DNA from: Jiulongibacter sediminis
GTDB taxonomy: Bacteria > Bacteroidota > Bacteroidia > Cytophagales > Spirosomataceae
Assembly (NCBI RefSeq): GCF_001306455.1
Contig: NZ_LGTQ01000010.1
Location: forward strand, 124,001 to 188,000
Direction: 5' to 3'
Length of the DNA stretch: 64,000 bases
This document shows positions 43,243-53,500 of the stretch, in pieces (the first letter of the stretch is position 1; each line of letters starts with the position of its first letter). The notes under the pieces are model-generated. The model saw only the letters and a list, made by a program, of their open reading frames with translations, was not told where the DNA came from and searched no databases. The translations under genes and the position numbers were made by a program.

Positions 43243-45045
43243 TCAGACGATCAAAACGTTCTCTTTCGGGTAACGGTGAGAGCTGCTTCCTACTTTTTTG
43301 AAAAGCCCGAAAAGTATGGTAAACATACCTACCCTACCCAAAAACATGGTCACGATAAGCACGAATTTACTCGGTGTGCTCAGTTCCGGCGTCAAATTCA
43401 GAGATAAACCAACAGTACTGTAGGCCGAGAAGCACTCAAAAGCAATTTTGGTCAACTGTTGCTCCGGTTCAAAAATGCTGATCAGAAATACCGCTAAACC
43501 GATAATCAGAAAAGAGATAAACATCACAGCGAAAGCCCTTTTGATGGAGTCTTCTGAGATTTCTCTTTTGAAAAGCTCAACCCGGCCTTTGCCCCGCACC
43601 AGAGCTACAATGTTTGAAATGGCAATCGTAAACGTGGTGGTTTTGATACCTCCACCGGTACTACTCGGCGAGGCTCCAATCCACATCAGTAAGAGATAAA
43701 CCAAGATAGTTCCCTGCATTAATCCGCCCATGTCAACGGTATTGAAACCCGCTGTTCGGGGGGTAACGCTGCCAAAAAGCGATTGTGTAAACTTGCCAAA
43801 AATGGTGGGGTGATCCTGCAATGTGTTATTGTACTCTGTGGCAAAATAGAGAATCATACCCAGTACCAGTAAAATGGTGGTTGAGGTCAAAACCAGTCTC
43901 GAATGTACATTGAGATTTCTGGCCAGAAAAACAAAACGCTGTCTCATAAAAAGCCATTGAAACAAACTTCTGAAAAGACTTCTCACCGTATTATACAAGT
44001 CAATAACCACCGGAAAGCCAATTCCACCAAAAATCACCAGCAGGCAAATGATGATCTGAAAAGGATAATTATACCGAAAACCTCCATTGAAAAGTCCGTC
44101 AGGGAGCGTGCTGAATCCGGCATTACAAAAGGCCGAAACTGCATGAAAAACTGAGAAAAACCAGGAATCGTAAGAATTGGTAAAGAACTTCTCATTGCTG
44201 ACATAGTGAATCAGAAAAACGCCAATGGCCTCCATAATTAAGGTATAACCTACAATTTTCACGAGAGTTGAAACCAAAGAATTAGGCTGATCAGGCTGAA
44301 TAATATCATTCAGAATAAGGTGGTTTCTAAAAGACATTCCGCCTCTAAAAAGAACCGCAAAAAAGTTGGTAAAGGTCATCAACCCTAACCCACCAATCTG
44401 AATCATAACCAGCAACATATCTTTACCCAAAGGCGTAAACGCCGAAGCAGTATCGACAACCGCAAGACCCGTTACACAAACCGCACTGGTTGCTGTAAAA
44501 AGGGCGTCCACAAAAGTCATTTGATGAGTGGTGACGTCAGGAATCAACAGTAAAGCCGTACTCACAAAAATGAGCATGGCAAAACTAAAGCCAAAAAGCA
44601 TGGAGGGCGTAAGGCGTCTGTCTTTGATGATATGGCCCTCCCTGATAATTCTAACTACAAAAAAGACACTGAGCAGCACATAAAGAAACCAGTCTGAATA
44701 CAAAAACTCGACATGATATTTGAGCTTTTCATAAAGAAACAGCAGCCCGGCAAAGGTGAGATCGGGCAGCTGCCGCCGATCAAACATCTTGGGTGATTTC
44801 CTAATGAAATGCTGTAAAAACCATTTGACCAGGTAAAGCGTCATGGCCAGCCAAGGAATTTTTCTCAAAATAGCCAGAACCGTACTGGCCACCTGGCCTT
44901 CTTTAGGAAAAGCAATCTGGTAAATGGACAGAGCAAAACCAACAAATAAGACAAGGAGAATAGCCCGGTCAATTCTCTTCACCAGCTTTTTTCTGATCAG
45001 AATCAGCTTATCCCAAAAATCTACGAGGTAGTGCTTTAGTTTCAC
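43243..45045 (-). CDS. TrkH/KtrB-type potassium channel subunit
   Basis: The 600-residue product has a long N-terminal extension with about four extra hydrophobic helices (residues about 20-145) before the TrkH core. The core shows the repeated pore loops with the filter glycines: SAVCVTGLAV, CNAGFST, TPRTAGFNT and AYSTVGLSL. It moves K+ (probably with Na+ or H+) into the cell, gated by the RCK protein encoded next to it. The start is GTG at 45045. Confidence 0.92.
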   Translation of the reverse strand: MKLKHYLVDFWDKLILIRKKLVKRIDRAILLVLFVGFALSIYQIAFPKEGQVASTVLAILRKIPWLAMTLYLVKWFLQHFIRKSPKMFDRRQLPDLTFAGLLFLYEKLKYHVEFLYSDWFLYVLLSVFFVVRIIREGHIIKDRRLTPSMLFGFSFAMLIFVSTALLLIPDVTTHQMTFVDALFTATSAVCVTGLAVVDTASAFTPLGKDMLLVMIQIGGLGLMTFTNFFAVLFRGGMSFRNHLILNDIIQPDQPNSLVSTLVKIVGYTLIMEAIGVFLIHYVSNEKFFTNSYDSWFFSVFHAVSAFCNAGFSTLPDGLFNGGFRYNYPFQIIICLLVIFGGIGFPVVIDLYNTVRSLFRSLFQWLFMRQRFVFLARNLNVHSRLVLTSTTILLVLGMILYFATEYNNTLQDHPTIFGKFTQSLFGSVTPRTAGFNTVDMGGLMQGTILVYLLLMWIGASPSSTGGGIKTTTFTIAISNIVALVRGKGRVELFKREISEDSIKRAFAVMFISFLIIGLAVFLISIFEPEQQLTKIAFECFSAYSTVGLSLNLTPELSTPSKFVLIVTMFLGRVGMFTILFGLFKKVGSSSHRYPKENVLIV

Positions 45046-45089
45046 TCTTTTTTATATCTCGACCAAAGGTAAAGACCAGATTCAATCAG

Positions 45090-45806
45090 TCAAAGAGCCA
45101 TTGCTTTTAACTTCAAATAATGCCGCATACACTCGCCTAAAAGAGGTTTCAAATGCTCAGGAAAAGGTTCTGTCTTCTTTTTGAAAGGCATAAAACCGGT
45201 TGACTTATGTACGTTGGTATACCAATAAGGTGCCCAAACGCCATCTTCAGGTCTAGCCCCTGCAGACCAGAAAAGCATTTCAGGGTAAAACGGAATATCA
45301 ATCGCTTCGCAAAGTTTTCTCAGTTTCTCCTCTGGATTGTTCAAAAAACTCTCGGCTTCAATGACCACAAAAGGCGTACTATCCCGCTGTAATTTCTCAA
45401 TAAGCTCTGTATGCCGCTGATAACCCACATCGTCGATGGTCGGATTCTCAATAACCGCGGCAAAGGAAGGAAGCATTTCCACCGGGTCACGCGTTAAAAT
45501 CACTTGGTGAAATCCCTCAAAAAAAGCATCATCCATAGTGAGCAGGTGGTGGGTCATGTTCTTGTAAAAAAAGACCTCAGCACTATGATCATTCTTTATT
45601 CTCGACAACACTTTATCGGCATCGGCATCCATAGAATTCAGAATATCCTCTGCTCCGGGGTGGTAAGACCGTGCCTCAGAGTTTTTGAGATAGTAGGCAT
45701 AGAGCGGCTCATCTTCCACTTTGGTGTCTGGCCTTTGGGCAAATGAGTACATGATGGCCGTTGAGATATTTCTTGGGCCAGACCATAGGTTAATTCGTTT
45801 TGTCAT
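45090..45806 (-). CDS. Sulfotransferase-like P-loop protein
   Basis: The 238-residue protein shows the PAPS-binding loop of sulfotransferases (SGPRNISTAIMYSF near residue 9) and the second PAPS motif (LTRDPVEMLPSF). The closing part (YPEMLFWSAGARPEDGVWAPYWYTNVHKSTGF) is distinctive for one subfamily. Its start overlaps the upstream aminotransferase-like stop by four bases (ATGA). In plants, proteins called branched-chain-aminotransferase-like join the same two domains on one chain, from memory, so the pair probably acts together. Substrates are unknown. Confidence 0.82.
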   Translation of the reverse strand: MTKRINLWSGPRNISTAIMYSFAQRPDTKVEDEPLYAYYLKNSEARSYHPGAEDILNSMDADADKVLSRIKNDHSAEVFFYKNMTHHLLTMDDAFFEGFHQVILTRDPVEMLPSFAAVIENPTIDDVGYQRHTELIEKLQRDSTPFVVIEAESFLNNPEEKLRKLCEAIDIPFYPEMLFWSAGARPEDGVWAPYWYTNVHKSTGFMPFKKKTEPFPEHLKPLLGECMRHYLKLKAMAL

Positions 45807-46714
45807 TTAGTTTCCTGAACAATTAAAGCTTCGTATAAATCGCTAATTTTTTGAGTCAAAGCACCTGATTGACCATCACCAACGGACTTTCCATCAATCT
45901 TAATGACCGCTGTTACACCACCAAAAGTACCCGTCACAAAAGCCTCATCAGCTCCGTAAAGATCAAAAAGTGAGAAGTTTTTCTGACGGCATACGATTCC
46001 ATTGGCTTCACAAACAGCGATAATATTACCTCTGGTGATGCCATTCATGCAGTATTGACCTGTTGACGTCCATACTTCTCCGTCTTTAATCATGAAGAAA
46101 TTGGTGGAATTACAAGTAGCCACAAAGCCATGAATATCAAGCATCAAGGCTTCATCAGCCCCAGCCTCAATGGCTTGAATTAGGGCCTGAACCTCATGTA
46201 ATTTGCTATGGCAATTCAGTCGTGGGTCAAGATAATCAGGCGAGCCTCTTCTGTAAGAGCTTGTAAAGAGAGTTATACCTCTTTTCTTAGTCTCTGACGA
46301 AGCAATTTTATGCTCTGCAATGATGACCAAATTAGGCCCGGAGATGGTCAATCTCGGATCCTGAGATGGGGTTTTCTTGATCCCGCGAGTCACCATTACT
46401 CTGAGGTGCACGCCATCGTACATGTCGTTTTTTCTCAACGTCTCAAAAATGGTCTCCAGAAGTTCTTCCCGACTAAAGGGAAGATTTATGCCGATCACCT
46501 TGGCCGATTGCCAGAGTCTGTCAAGATGTTTCTCAATAAAAACTAATTTACCATGATGCAACCGAATACCTTCCCAAACGCCATCACCCACGAGATAACC
46601 GCTATCAAAAACCGATATTTTTGCCTCATTTCTCGGTAAAAACTCTCCATTGACATAGATCATGACATCTTCATTCCGGCGGTCTTCTATCGCATCGTGC
46701 GTTCCCTTAGGCAT
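45803..46714 (-). CDS. Class IV aminotransferase-fold protein lacking key residues
   Basis: The 303 residues follow the BCAT/D-amino-acid-transaminase fold: YVNGEFLPRNEAKISVFD, HLDRLWQSA, NGITRGNII and TGTFGGVTAV (phosphate-binding loops) are kept. By ungapped alignment to D-amino-acid transaminase, the Schiff-base Lys falls on Asn167, and the Glu that contacts PLP N1 falls on Thr200 (GFVATCNSTN in place of GTVTEGSSSN). Lys171 is four residues away. The protein may therefore be a non-canonical or inactive aminotransferase. It heads a gene pair with the sulfotransferase-like gene. ATG 46714 is used; an internal ATG at 46663 is possible. Confidence 0.8.
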   Translation of the reverse strand: MPKGTHDAIEDRRNEDVMIYVNGEFLPRNEAKISVFDSGYLVGDGVWEGIRLHHGKLVFIEKHLDRLWQSAKVIGINLPFSREELLETIFETLRKNDMYDGVHLRVMVTRGIKKTPSQDPRLTISGPNLVIIAEHKIASSETKKRGITLFTSSYRRGSPDYLDPRLNCHSKLHEVQALIQAIEAGADEALMLDIHGFVATCNSTNFFMIKDGEVWTSTGQYCMNGITRGNIIAVCEANGIVCRQKNFSLFDLYGADEAFVTGTFGGVTAVIKIDGKSVGDGQSGALTQKISDLYEALIVQETK

Positions 46715-46809
46715 ATTCTCATTTTTTGCCCCAATTTAATCCGCAATTTTGAAAACCGAATTGTTTTCAACACAGAAACCTTAAGGAGCGTGATAATGTT
46801 TGTTTTTTC

Positions 46810-47166
46810 ATGAGAACATTAATTCTGGGAGCCAGTAATAATCCGGCGAGATACTCTTTCATGGCCGCACACAGACTGGTCAACGCCGGGCATGAGATTA
46901 TTCCCGTAGGTATTAAAAAAGGAGAAGTGGCTGGTTCTGAAATTCGGTCAACCGTAGAGGGCATCAGCGATATTCATACCGTAACTCTCTACCTGAGCCA
47001 ACGAAACCAAGCTCCATATGAAGACTTTTTGCTTCAGTTAAAACCGGAAAGAGTCATTTTCAACCCGGGCACCGAGAATCCTGAATTGATGGAGAAACTG
47101 ATCAAAGAAGGTGTCGATGCCTTTGAGGCCTGTAATCTGGTGATGTTGGGGACAGGGCAGTTTTAG
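46810..47166 (+). CDS. CoA-binding domain protein
   Basis: The 118-residue Rossmann-fold protein belongs to the CoA_binding_2 (YccU-like) family. Marks are LILGASNNPARYSFMAAHRL at the start, IIPVGIKKGEVAG and VIFNPGTENPELMEKL. The family binds CoA or related nucleotides; no biochemical role is established. It stands alone between two minus-strand blocks. Confidence 0.88.
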   Translation: MRTLILGASNNPARYSFMAAHRLVNAGHEIIPVGIKKGEVAGSEIRSTVEGISDIHTVTLYLSQRNQAPYEDFLLQLKPERVIFNPGTENPELMEKLIKEGVDAFEACNLVMLGTGQF

Positions 47167-47174
47167 TGAGTCAA

Positions 47175-48836
47175 CTAATCCTCAAAAAACACCCTCAATA
47201 CCCGGGCATTAATATCATTTTCTTCAAAATAACCGAGCCAGAATAACTGCCGATTAGAAAGATTATCCGTTGGTGATTTGACTTCAATAAACTCATACCC
47301 CTCCTGATCCCAAACAAAAAGATCGGGAAAGCCTCTGGAATTCTCGGCGATATCTTTTGAGATGTGAATCAAAATAGGCTTCAGCTTTTCAAGTCCTATA
47401 AACTTGGTGGCCAACAAAATACCCTCCCAAATGCCTTCCATCCAGATCACAAAAGGGTTTGCGATGCCTTCATGCTTCACAAAATTGTTTCGCATGAGCA
47501 GAAGCAGATCATCGGTATCTTCAAAACCATCCAAATGGCCATGAATAATCTCCTTTCTTTTTTCATAAAAATCTGGAAGATGGAGATCTGAAGGCCTCCG
47601 CTGAAAAGGATGATGAAAAGCAACCAAGGCCGGATCAAAAATAATATCCCAGAAAATAAGTCCGAAAATACCTCGCCACAGGTGATTCTCGGAGAACATC
47701 GCAAACTTACCCTCGGCTAAATAGTGCTCAATAGTCCCCAGCTCCACCTGGCCACGATACACCTTAGGAACCGTAATTTTCTCAGCCTCATGTAGCTTTT
47801 CGGTGGTGAGTTTCTTCCTACGGTTTTTATTCCGCAGCATACGATCAGCAAAGTCTTTAGCAAAAAAGTGCTCGTCGGCATTGGTGCTGTTAGTAATCAT
47901 ATCTTCACAAAGCTCAAGAGCCTCTTCAAAATTCTTCAGCTTCGTAAGGCAGCGAACACGGCGTTCTTTCGCCTGAGGCAAAACACAAGTTTTATAAACC
48001 TCCACTGCCAGCTCCAGTCTTTGCTCTCGCTCAAGATGGCGACCAACTTTTAATTTTAACCGCTCCAGCGAGGGCTTTGCCACCTCACTCAATTCCCGTA
48101 ATGAGTCATGAAAAGTGTCAAACCAGTCGTAAATTTCTTCAGGCTCAGCCGTTTTCTTCAACGACTCAAAAAGGTCAGCCTGATCAGTGAGCATCCATTT
48201 GTCTTCAGCGTCCTTACGAGTATCAAAACGGGCGACCAGTTTATCGTCGTCATGTTGAAAATATTGAACAAAGCCGAGGTCTCTGACCACAAACTCGGTC
48301 ATATCCATGTAACGATTCCCAAAAAAAAGAAATCTCAAAAAAGCCGTCTCGTATTCAAAATTGACCTTTATGAGAGAAAAGAGTTGATCAATCCCCTCAA
48401 TAATTTCCTCAGGCTCCAGTTGCTCTCTAAGCAGTAATGAAATCTCCTGTTTAGACCAGCTTTTTTTGACGCTTTCTGGAGCGATTTTGAGTAAATCTGC
48501 TTTTGTACATAAATGTAAAAGTTCAGGCACCCGATCAGTATGAATTTCTGAAAGGGGCTCGGCAAACTCCTTCTCTAACAGCTCATCAAGCAATTCGGGA
48601 ATTGCCGCCAGCTCTTCATAATACAGGCCTTCCGTTTTGAAAAAAGCCCCCCGACGATTGGTAAACCGAATAAAAAGACATTGTGAATCCTCTGAGAGAG
48701 CATAGTATTTCCTCAAAAATCGCCACTCGCCTTCATTAAGAATGTGCTTGTACTTGTCTTTGACAAAATCAAGCAGATAATTGAAATAATCCAGATAGTA
48801 TTTAGGAGGCAATACGACGTTCTCATTCTCAGCCAT
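47175..48836 (-). CDS. FAN1-like VRR-NUC nuclease
   Basis: The 553 residues match bacterial FAN1 proteins. The N-terminal and middle parts are helical, with the SAP-like and TPR-like segments of the family. The C-terminal VRR-NUC nuclease has the PD-(D/E)xK core with Asp505 (GFPDLFVW), Glu518 and Lys520 (FIEVKSP), equivalent to human FAN1 Asp960, Glu975 and Lys977. Such enzymes cut 5' flaps and unhook interstrand crosslinks. The gene is followed by no terminator that I could see. Confidence 0.9.
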   Translation of the reverse strand: MAENENVVLPPKYYLDYFNYLLDFVKDKYKHILNEGEWRFLRKYYALSEDSQCLFIRFTNRRGAFFKTEGLYYEELAAIPELLDELLEKEFAEPLSEIHTDRVPELLHLCTKADLLKIAPESVKKSWSKQEISLLLREQLEPEEIIEGIDQLFSLIKVNFEYETAFLRFLFFGNRYMDMTEFVVRDLGFVQYFQHDDDKLVARFDTRKDAEDKWMLTDQADLFESLKKTAEPEEIYDWFDTFHDSLRELSEVAKPSLERLKLKVGRHLEREQRLELAVEVYKTCVLPQAKERRVRCLTKLKNFEEALELCEDMITNSTNADEHFFAKDFADRMLRNKNRRKKLTTEKLHEAEKITVPKVYRGQVELGTIEHYLAEGKFAMFSENHLWRGIFGLIFWDIIFDPALVAFHHPFQRRPSDLHLPDFYEKRKEIIHGHLDGFEDTDDLLLLMRNNFVKHEGIANPFVIWMEGIWEGILLATKFIGLEKLKPILIHISKDIAENSRGFPDLFVWDQEGYEFIEVKSPTDNLSNRQLFWLGYFEENDINARVLRVFFED

Positions 48837-48910
48837 AGCTGCAATTTATTCGATTTGAACCGAAGCGACCCAATTCTTTCCTGATTATGCTAAAAATTTC
48901 ACCACTGCCC

Positions 48911-49675
48911 TCAAATCTCAAAACTCAGCCCGTCATAGGCCAGTTCTATACCAGCGGGGAGCTCGGAATTGACCTCATTATGAAGCCCCATTTTGTGCGA
49001 AATATGAGTGAAGTATGTTTTCTCGGCACCAATCTCAAGAGCTAATTCAATGGCTTGAGATAAAGTAAAGTGTGAGATATGATCTTGTTTTTGTAAAGCA
49101 TCCAAAACCAAAATGCGGCAGCCTTTTACCTTTTCTTTCTCTTCCTCCGATATATAGTTGGCGTCAGTGATGTACACAAAATCCTTAATTCTAAAACCGA
49201 AAACGGGAAGCTTATAATGAAGTACTTCAATAGGCTGAAAAGTCAATCCTTCAATTTCAAAGGGTTTATTTTCAATAACATTGGTATGAATCAAAGGAAC
49301 TCCCGGGTAGGCTTCTTCCTGAAAAGCATAATGAAACTCCCGTTTGAGTTGATCAAGCACCTGCTCTCTGCCGTACAGATTGAGATACTTTTTACCGTGG
49401 ATATAATTGAAAGGCCTGACATCATCTAAACCAGCAGTATGGTCTTTGTGCTCATGCGTATAAACAACAGCGTCAAGGGATTTTATCCCTGTTGTGAGGA
49501 GTTGCTGACGCAGGTCAGGACCGGAATCTATCAGCACATTTGAGTCTTCATGTTGAACGATAACAGAGACTCTTAATCGCTTATCTTTAGGGTTTTCTGA
49601 AAGGCAAACGGGGCACTCACACGTAAGAACGGGCACCCCAGATGAAGTGCCCGTTCCTAAAATTGTTATTTTCAT
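48911..49675 (-). CDS. PhnP-like metallo-beta-lactamase-fold hydrolase
   Basis: The 254-residue protein begins MKITILGTGTSSGVPVLTC with Cys19, Cys21 and Cys24, the structural zinc ligands of the PhnP type. The active-site metal motif is HEHKDHTAGLDD and the later His is FTHISHKMGLH. It is probably a phosphodiesterase on cyclic phosphates, as in PhnP, but no phosphonate genes are near. A perfect 10-bp inverted repeat lies just after the start codon. The response-regulator gene ends 13 bases upstream, suggesting joint transcription. Confidence 0.85.
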   Translation of the reverse strand: MKITILGTGTSSGVPVLTCECPVCLSENPKDKRLRVSVIVQHEDSNVLIDSGPDLRQQLLTTGIKSLDAVVYTHEHKDHTAGLDDVRPFNYIHGKKYLNLYGREQVLDQLKREFHYAFQEEAYPGVPLIHTNVIENKPFEIEGLTFQPIEVLHYKLPVFGFRIKDFVYITDANYISEEEKEKVKGCRILVLDALQKQDHISHFTLSQAIELALEIGAEKTYFTHISHKMGLHNEVNSELPAGIELAYDGLSFEI

Positions 49676-49688
49676 GCCCGCTTTGAAA

Positions 49689-50063
49689 TTATGCTTCGGT
49701 AAGGTCTTTTACTACCTTAACCAGCATATCAAAGTTCAATGGCTTCATTAGAACCTCATTGAAGCCAGCGTCTTTGTATTCTTCTTCAGTGTAATTTCTG
49801 GCATTTCCTGTTATCGCTACTACGGGTAAGTCCGCGGTTTTATCATTCTCACGAATGGCTGCTACACACTCCAGGCCATCCATTACAGGCATATTGATAT
49901 CAAGTAGTACAATATCAAAAGACTCTTTCTCAAGTAATTGAATAACCTGCTCACCATTTTTTACAGCTGTGATTTTGAAGTTTTGAAACTCCAGAATCTT
50001 TTTTGCAAGGTTTTGAATAACCGAAGAATCTTCAGCGATAAGTACGTTTTTGGATGATGACAT
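49689..50063 (-). CDS. Single-domain response regulator (CheY-like)
   Basis: The 124 residues are a complete receiver domain with acidic pocket Glu11-Asp12, phospho-acceptor Asp55 (VLLDINMPVMDG), the Thr/Ser position AITGNA and Lys in VLMKPLN. There is no output domain, so it acts by binding a partner, as in chemotaxis or stress phosphorelays. No histidine kinase is nearby. Confidence 0.93.
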   Translation of the reverse strand: MSSSKNVLIAEDSSVIQNLAKKILEFQNFKITAVKNGEQVIQLLEKESFDIVLLDINMPVMDGLECVAAIRENDKTADLPVVAITGNARNYTEEEYKDAGFNEVLMKPLNFDMLVKVVKDLTEA

Positions 50064-50544
50064 TTCTTGTTTCTTAAATTCTGTTACGACGTAAATATAA
50101 AACAGAAGAACTTTACTTCACTTTTAAGACGAAGTTTTTTGCAGAAAGTTCGGTTTTCAGCCCGAACATTTTCATTGAAAACTTCAAACCGAATAAAAAA
50201 TGAGGCATTGAACTGACATTTTCAATTTGGAAGAAATCTTAACAAAATAAAAATACAAATCCCTTGTTAACAGACACTTAAGATTTTCAAAAAAATAACA
50301 GTGAGAAAGTAATTCAATAATCTTCAAATTCTGAGCTGCATTTTATCCTCTTTGGTGCTTGACGCCTTGTACAAATGCCATATCTTTGGAATAGATGCCA
50401 GAAGGACTTACGCTAACTAATAATTTCAAAAGTACCACTTTCAGATAGCTGAATTTTAGCCGTGAAATAAAAATAGGCTGCATGCCCCTATGTCATCAGA
50501 TCACATCAAACCGCTTTGAGTTTCACTCAGAACCCTAAGACTTT
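50064..50544. other. 481-base intergenic region before the giant adhesin gene
   Basis: The left half is AT-rich and holds a short hairpin (GTTCGG at 50148-50153 with CCGAAC at 50162-50167) without a T-run. The right half holds the promoter at 50359-50388 and a predicted leader of about 150 bases. No ORF longer than about 20 codons with a convincing start was seen. Confidence 0.6.
50359..50388 (+). promoter_or_regulatory. Promoter of the giant surface-protein gene
   Basis: TTG (50359-50361), a 19-nt spacer and TATCTTTG (50381-50388) match the Bacteroidota -33/-7 promoter with the expected spacing. It predicts a transcript start near 50394 and a 150-base leader. Confidence 0.75.
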
Positions 50545-53500
50545 ATGTTAAAACATTTACTTCTTTCCGTTTTAGCCCTCTTCCTTCTCACCACATCGGC
50601 TTTTTCACAAGGCATTGGAATTGCCAAAAATGTTCAACCTCTTGGCCGAGAGCAGGTTTTAACTTTTACCATCGAGTCATTTGAAAATGATACACTCTTT
50701 AAAATTCAGGTAATCGATGACCTTGATGCAGTTTTTGGGGCTGGTAACTATACCGTTTCTTCGCCTCCATCCACCACCGGAAATCTGGTGGCAAATTCAA
50801 ATTATAATGGCTCTACTCAAACAAGCCTTTTAGACGTAAACAACTCATTTTTGAAAGCAGGCCAAACTGCTCAAATAACCCTTGGTATTTCAATTCAATC
50901 CGTTACAGACCAAGGGTTAGGTTTTGGTCTCTATTCAAATCAAGTTACAGTTACTGCTGAGGATAAGAACTCTCAACCTTTTTCTGATCTCTCCGACTTT
51001 GGTAATAACCCAGACCCAAATGGAAATCAGGATCCAGGTGATGCAGGAGAAGATGACCCCACAATAATTGATTTACTACAGAACCCAATTATAGGTATTG
51101 CCAAAACCACATCTGTAAATGGACAAGATGTAACATTCAATTTCTTTTTAGAAAATTTTGGAAACCGGAACATACAAAATCTCAGCATAACAGACGATCT
51201 GGACGCAGTTTTTGGAGCTGGAAATTATTCAATTTCTTCAGGCCCATCTATTATTAGTGGACCCAATTTGACTGCCAATACATCATTTAACGGAAGTTCT
51301 AACACCAATCTTTTGAATACTTCCAGTTTCATAAATGTTGGTATAACAGCTCAAGTGCAGCTGACCGTTACCGTCAATAATGTTATTAATCAAGGGAATG
51401 GGCTTGGCGTTTATTCTAATCAGGCGACGGCGTCCGGGCAATCTTCAGGAGGAAAGACAACATCAGATGTTTCGGATCAGGGAGTTAACCCAGACCCCAA
51501 TGGCAACAACAGCCCGGGCGACCCCGACGAAAATGATCCGACCGTATTCGTTATTGGCGAGAATCCTGTGATTGGCGTTTCAAAAACCGCAACAGTGAAT
51601 AACGGAGAGGTTACCTTTGACATTTATCTCGAGAACCTTGGTGATGTAAACCTTACCAATATTTCGTTACGGGATAATCTGAAAGATGTTTTTGGAGCAG
51701 GAAATTTTAACATAACAGGGCTTACAAGTCTAACAGTTTCTCCGGGAACAACCCTGAATACCTCATTTGATGGCAATTTTGATACTGAACTCATTTCAGG
51801 AGGCACTTTGGCTCCCGGAGAAGTCAATATTTTTCGTTTCACAGCAGAAAACATAATCCTGAGCGACCAAGGTCTAGGTGAAGGGAATTATAGCAATCAG
51901 GCAACAGCTCAGGCTTATTCGGTGAACGGTGCATTCACCAGTGATCTTTCTGATGACGGCACTGATCCTGATCCTAATGGAAATGGAAATCCAAATGAAG
52001 CAGGGGAGAATGATGCAACCACTTTCTCTGTGAGTAGCATTGACCTTTTAGGACTTTCTATTGAATACAAACTGGTTTCTAATTCTGGCCAACCTAACAT
52101 AGAACTGTTTTATACCCTCGAGAACTTTGGTAATAGAAGAGTATCAGGCATCTCCATAAATCAGGATCTAAATGCAGTCTATGGTGCAGGAAATTATGTC
52201 CACACTCAAAACCCCGTTCATGTCAGCGGAAGTTTAACAATAAGTTACAATGCAGCGTATAACGGAAGTACCAACACCAACCTTCTAAGTTCGGGAAGCT
52301 ATCTTGATCCGGGGGAAAGCGTTGTTTTTAAAATTGGCCATGTCCTAATAAACATGACAGATCAGGGTTTTGGACTTGGAATATATCAAGCTCAAGCAAC
52401 TGTAGACGGATCAAACCCTGAAACTGATCCTGTTTCGGACGTCTCAACAGAAGGTAATAATCCTGACCCCGATGGAAACGGCAATCCAGACGAGATGACT
52501 CCAACCGAAATTGATGTCAACCTTTTACCTTCCATTGGGCTTGCCTTAAACTCAACAGAAAATGGAAATGAAATTATTTTGGACTATTACCTTGAGAATT
52601 TAGGTAATGTCTCTTTATCCGAGATTTCGCTTCCGATAAACCTGGAGCAATTTTTTGGTAACGGCAATTTTACCATCACCGGCGTTCCAACATTCGTTGA
52701 TGACCCCGGCACTTTACAAATAAACCCCGCTTATGATGGAACGTTAGCTAACAGTGCCCTTTTTGATTTGGGAACCAGTTCATTAGCTGTAGGTGAAACT
52801 GCCCAAATTAGAATAATTATTAACCTTAACAATATAGAAAACACCGGTAACGGGCTGGGCACTTATGTATTGCAAAACACAGTGACCGCTAAAAGTGCTT
52901 CATCAGGTTACTTTGAAGACCTTTCTGACTCTGGAACAGACCCAGATCCAGATGGTGACAACAATGCCAACGAAGCTGGTGAAAACGACCCGGATTATAT
53001 CAACTTGGCTGTTGACCCAATAGGGACCGCTCTGAATGCCACCATCTCCAACGGACTAGACGTAACACTTGATCTTTATCTCGAGGGCTTTGGGGCTGCC
53101 CCTTCTAATAATCTCTCTCTATTATTAGATCTGGAAGAAACATTCGGTGCTGGTAATTTCTCTATCTCATCAGCTCCGGCTTTTATCAGTGACCCTGGAA
53201 CAATGATGCTTAATGGCAGTTTTAACGGATCAACGAATACAGAATTATTTTCTTCGGGTTCATCCATAAATAACACGGCTACTGCACAAATTCAACTAAC
53301 GGTGCATGTGAACGCTCTTACTGATCTTGGAAATGGTATGGGAGTTCATCAAGCTCAGGCCATTTTTTCAGGAAGTAATATTTCTGGCCTTAGAGTAAAA
53401 GATTTGTCAGATTCCGGTGTTGAACCTGATCAGAATAATAATAATAGTGCAGGAGATGCTAATGAAGATGACATTACTCAAATTGCTCTGGGATCGCCAG

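Noticed and set aside
50394-50460. Short upstream ORF (17 codons from the ATG at 50396) in the adhesin leader
   Set aside because: Very short and with no ribosome-binding or conservation evidence; could be random.
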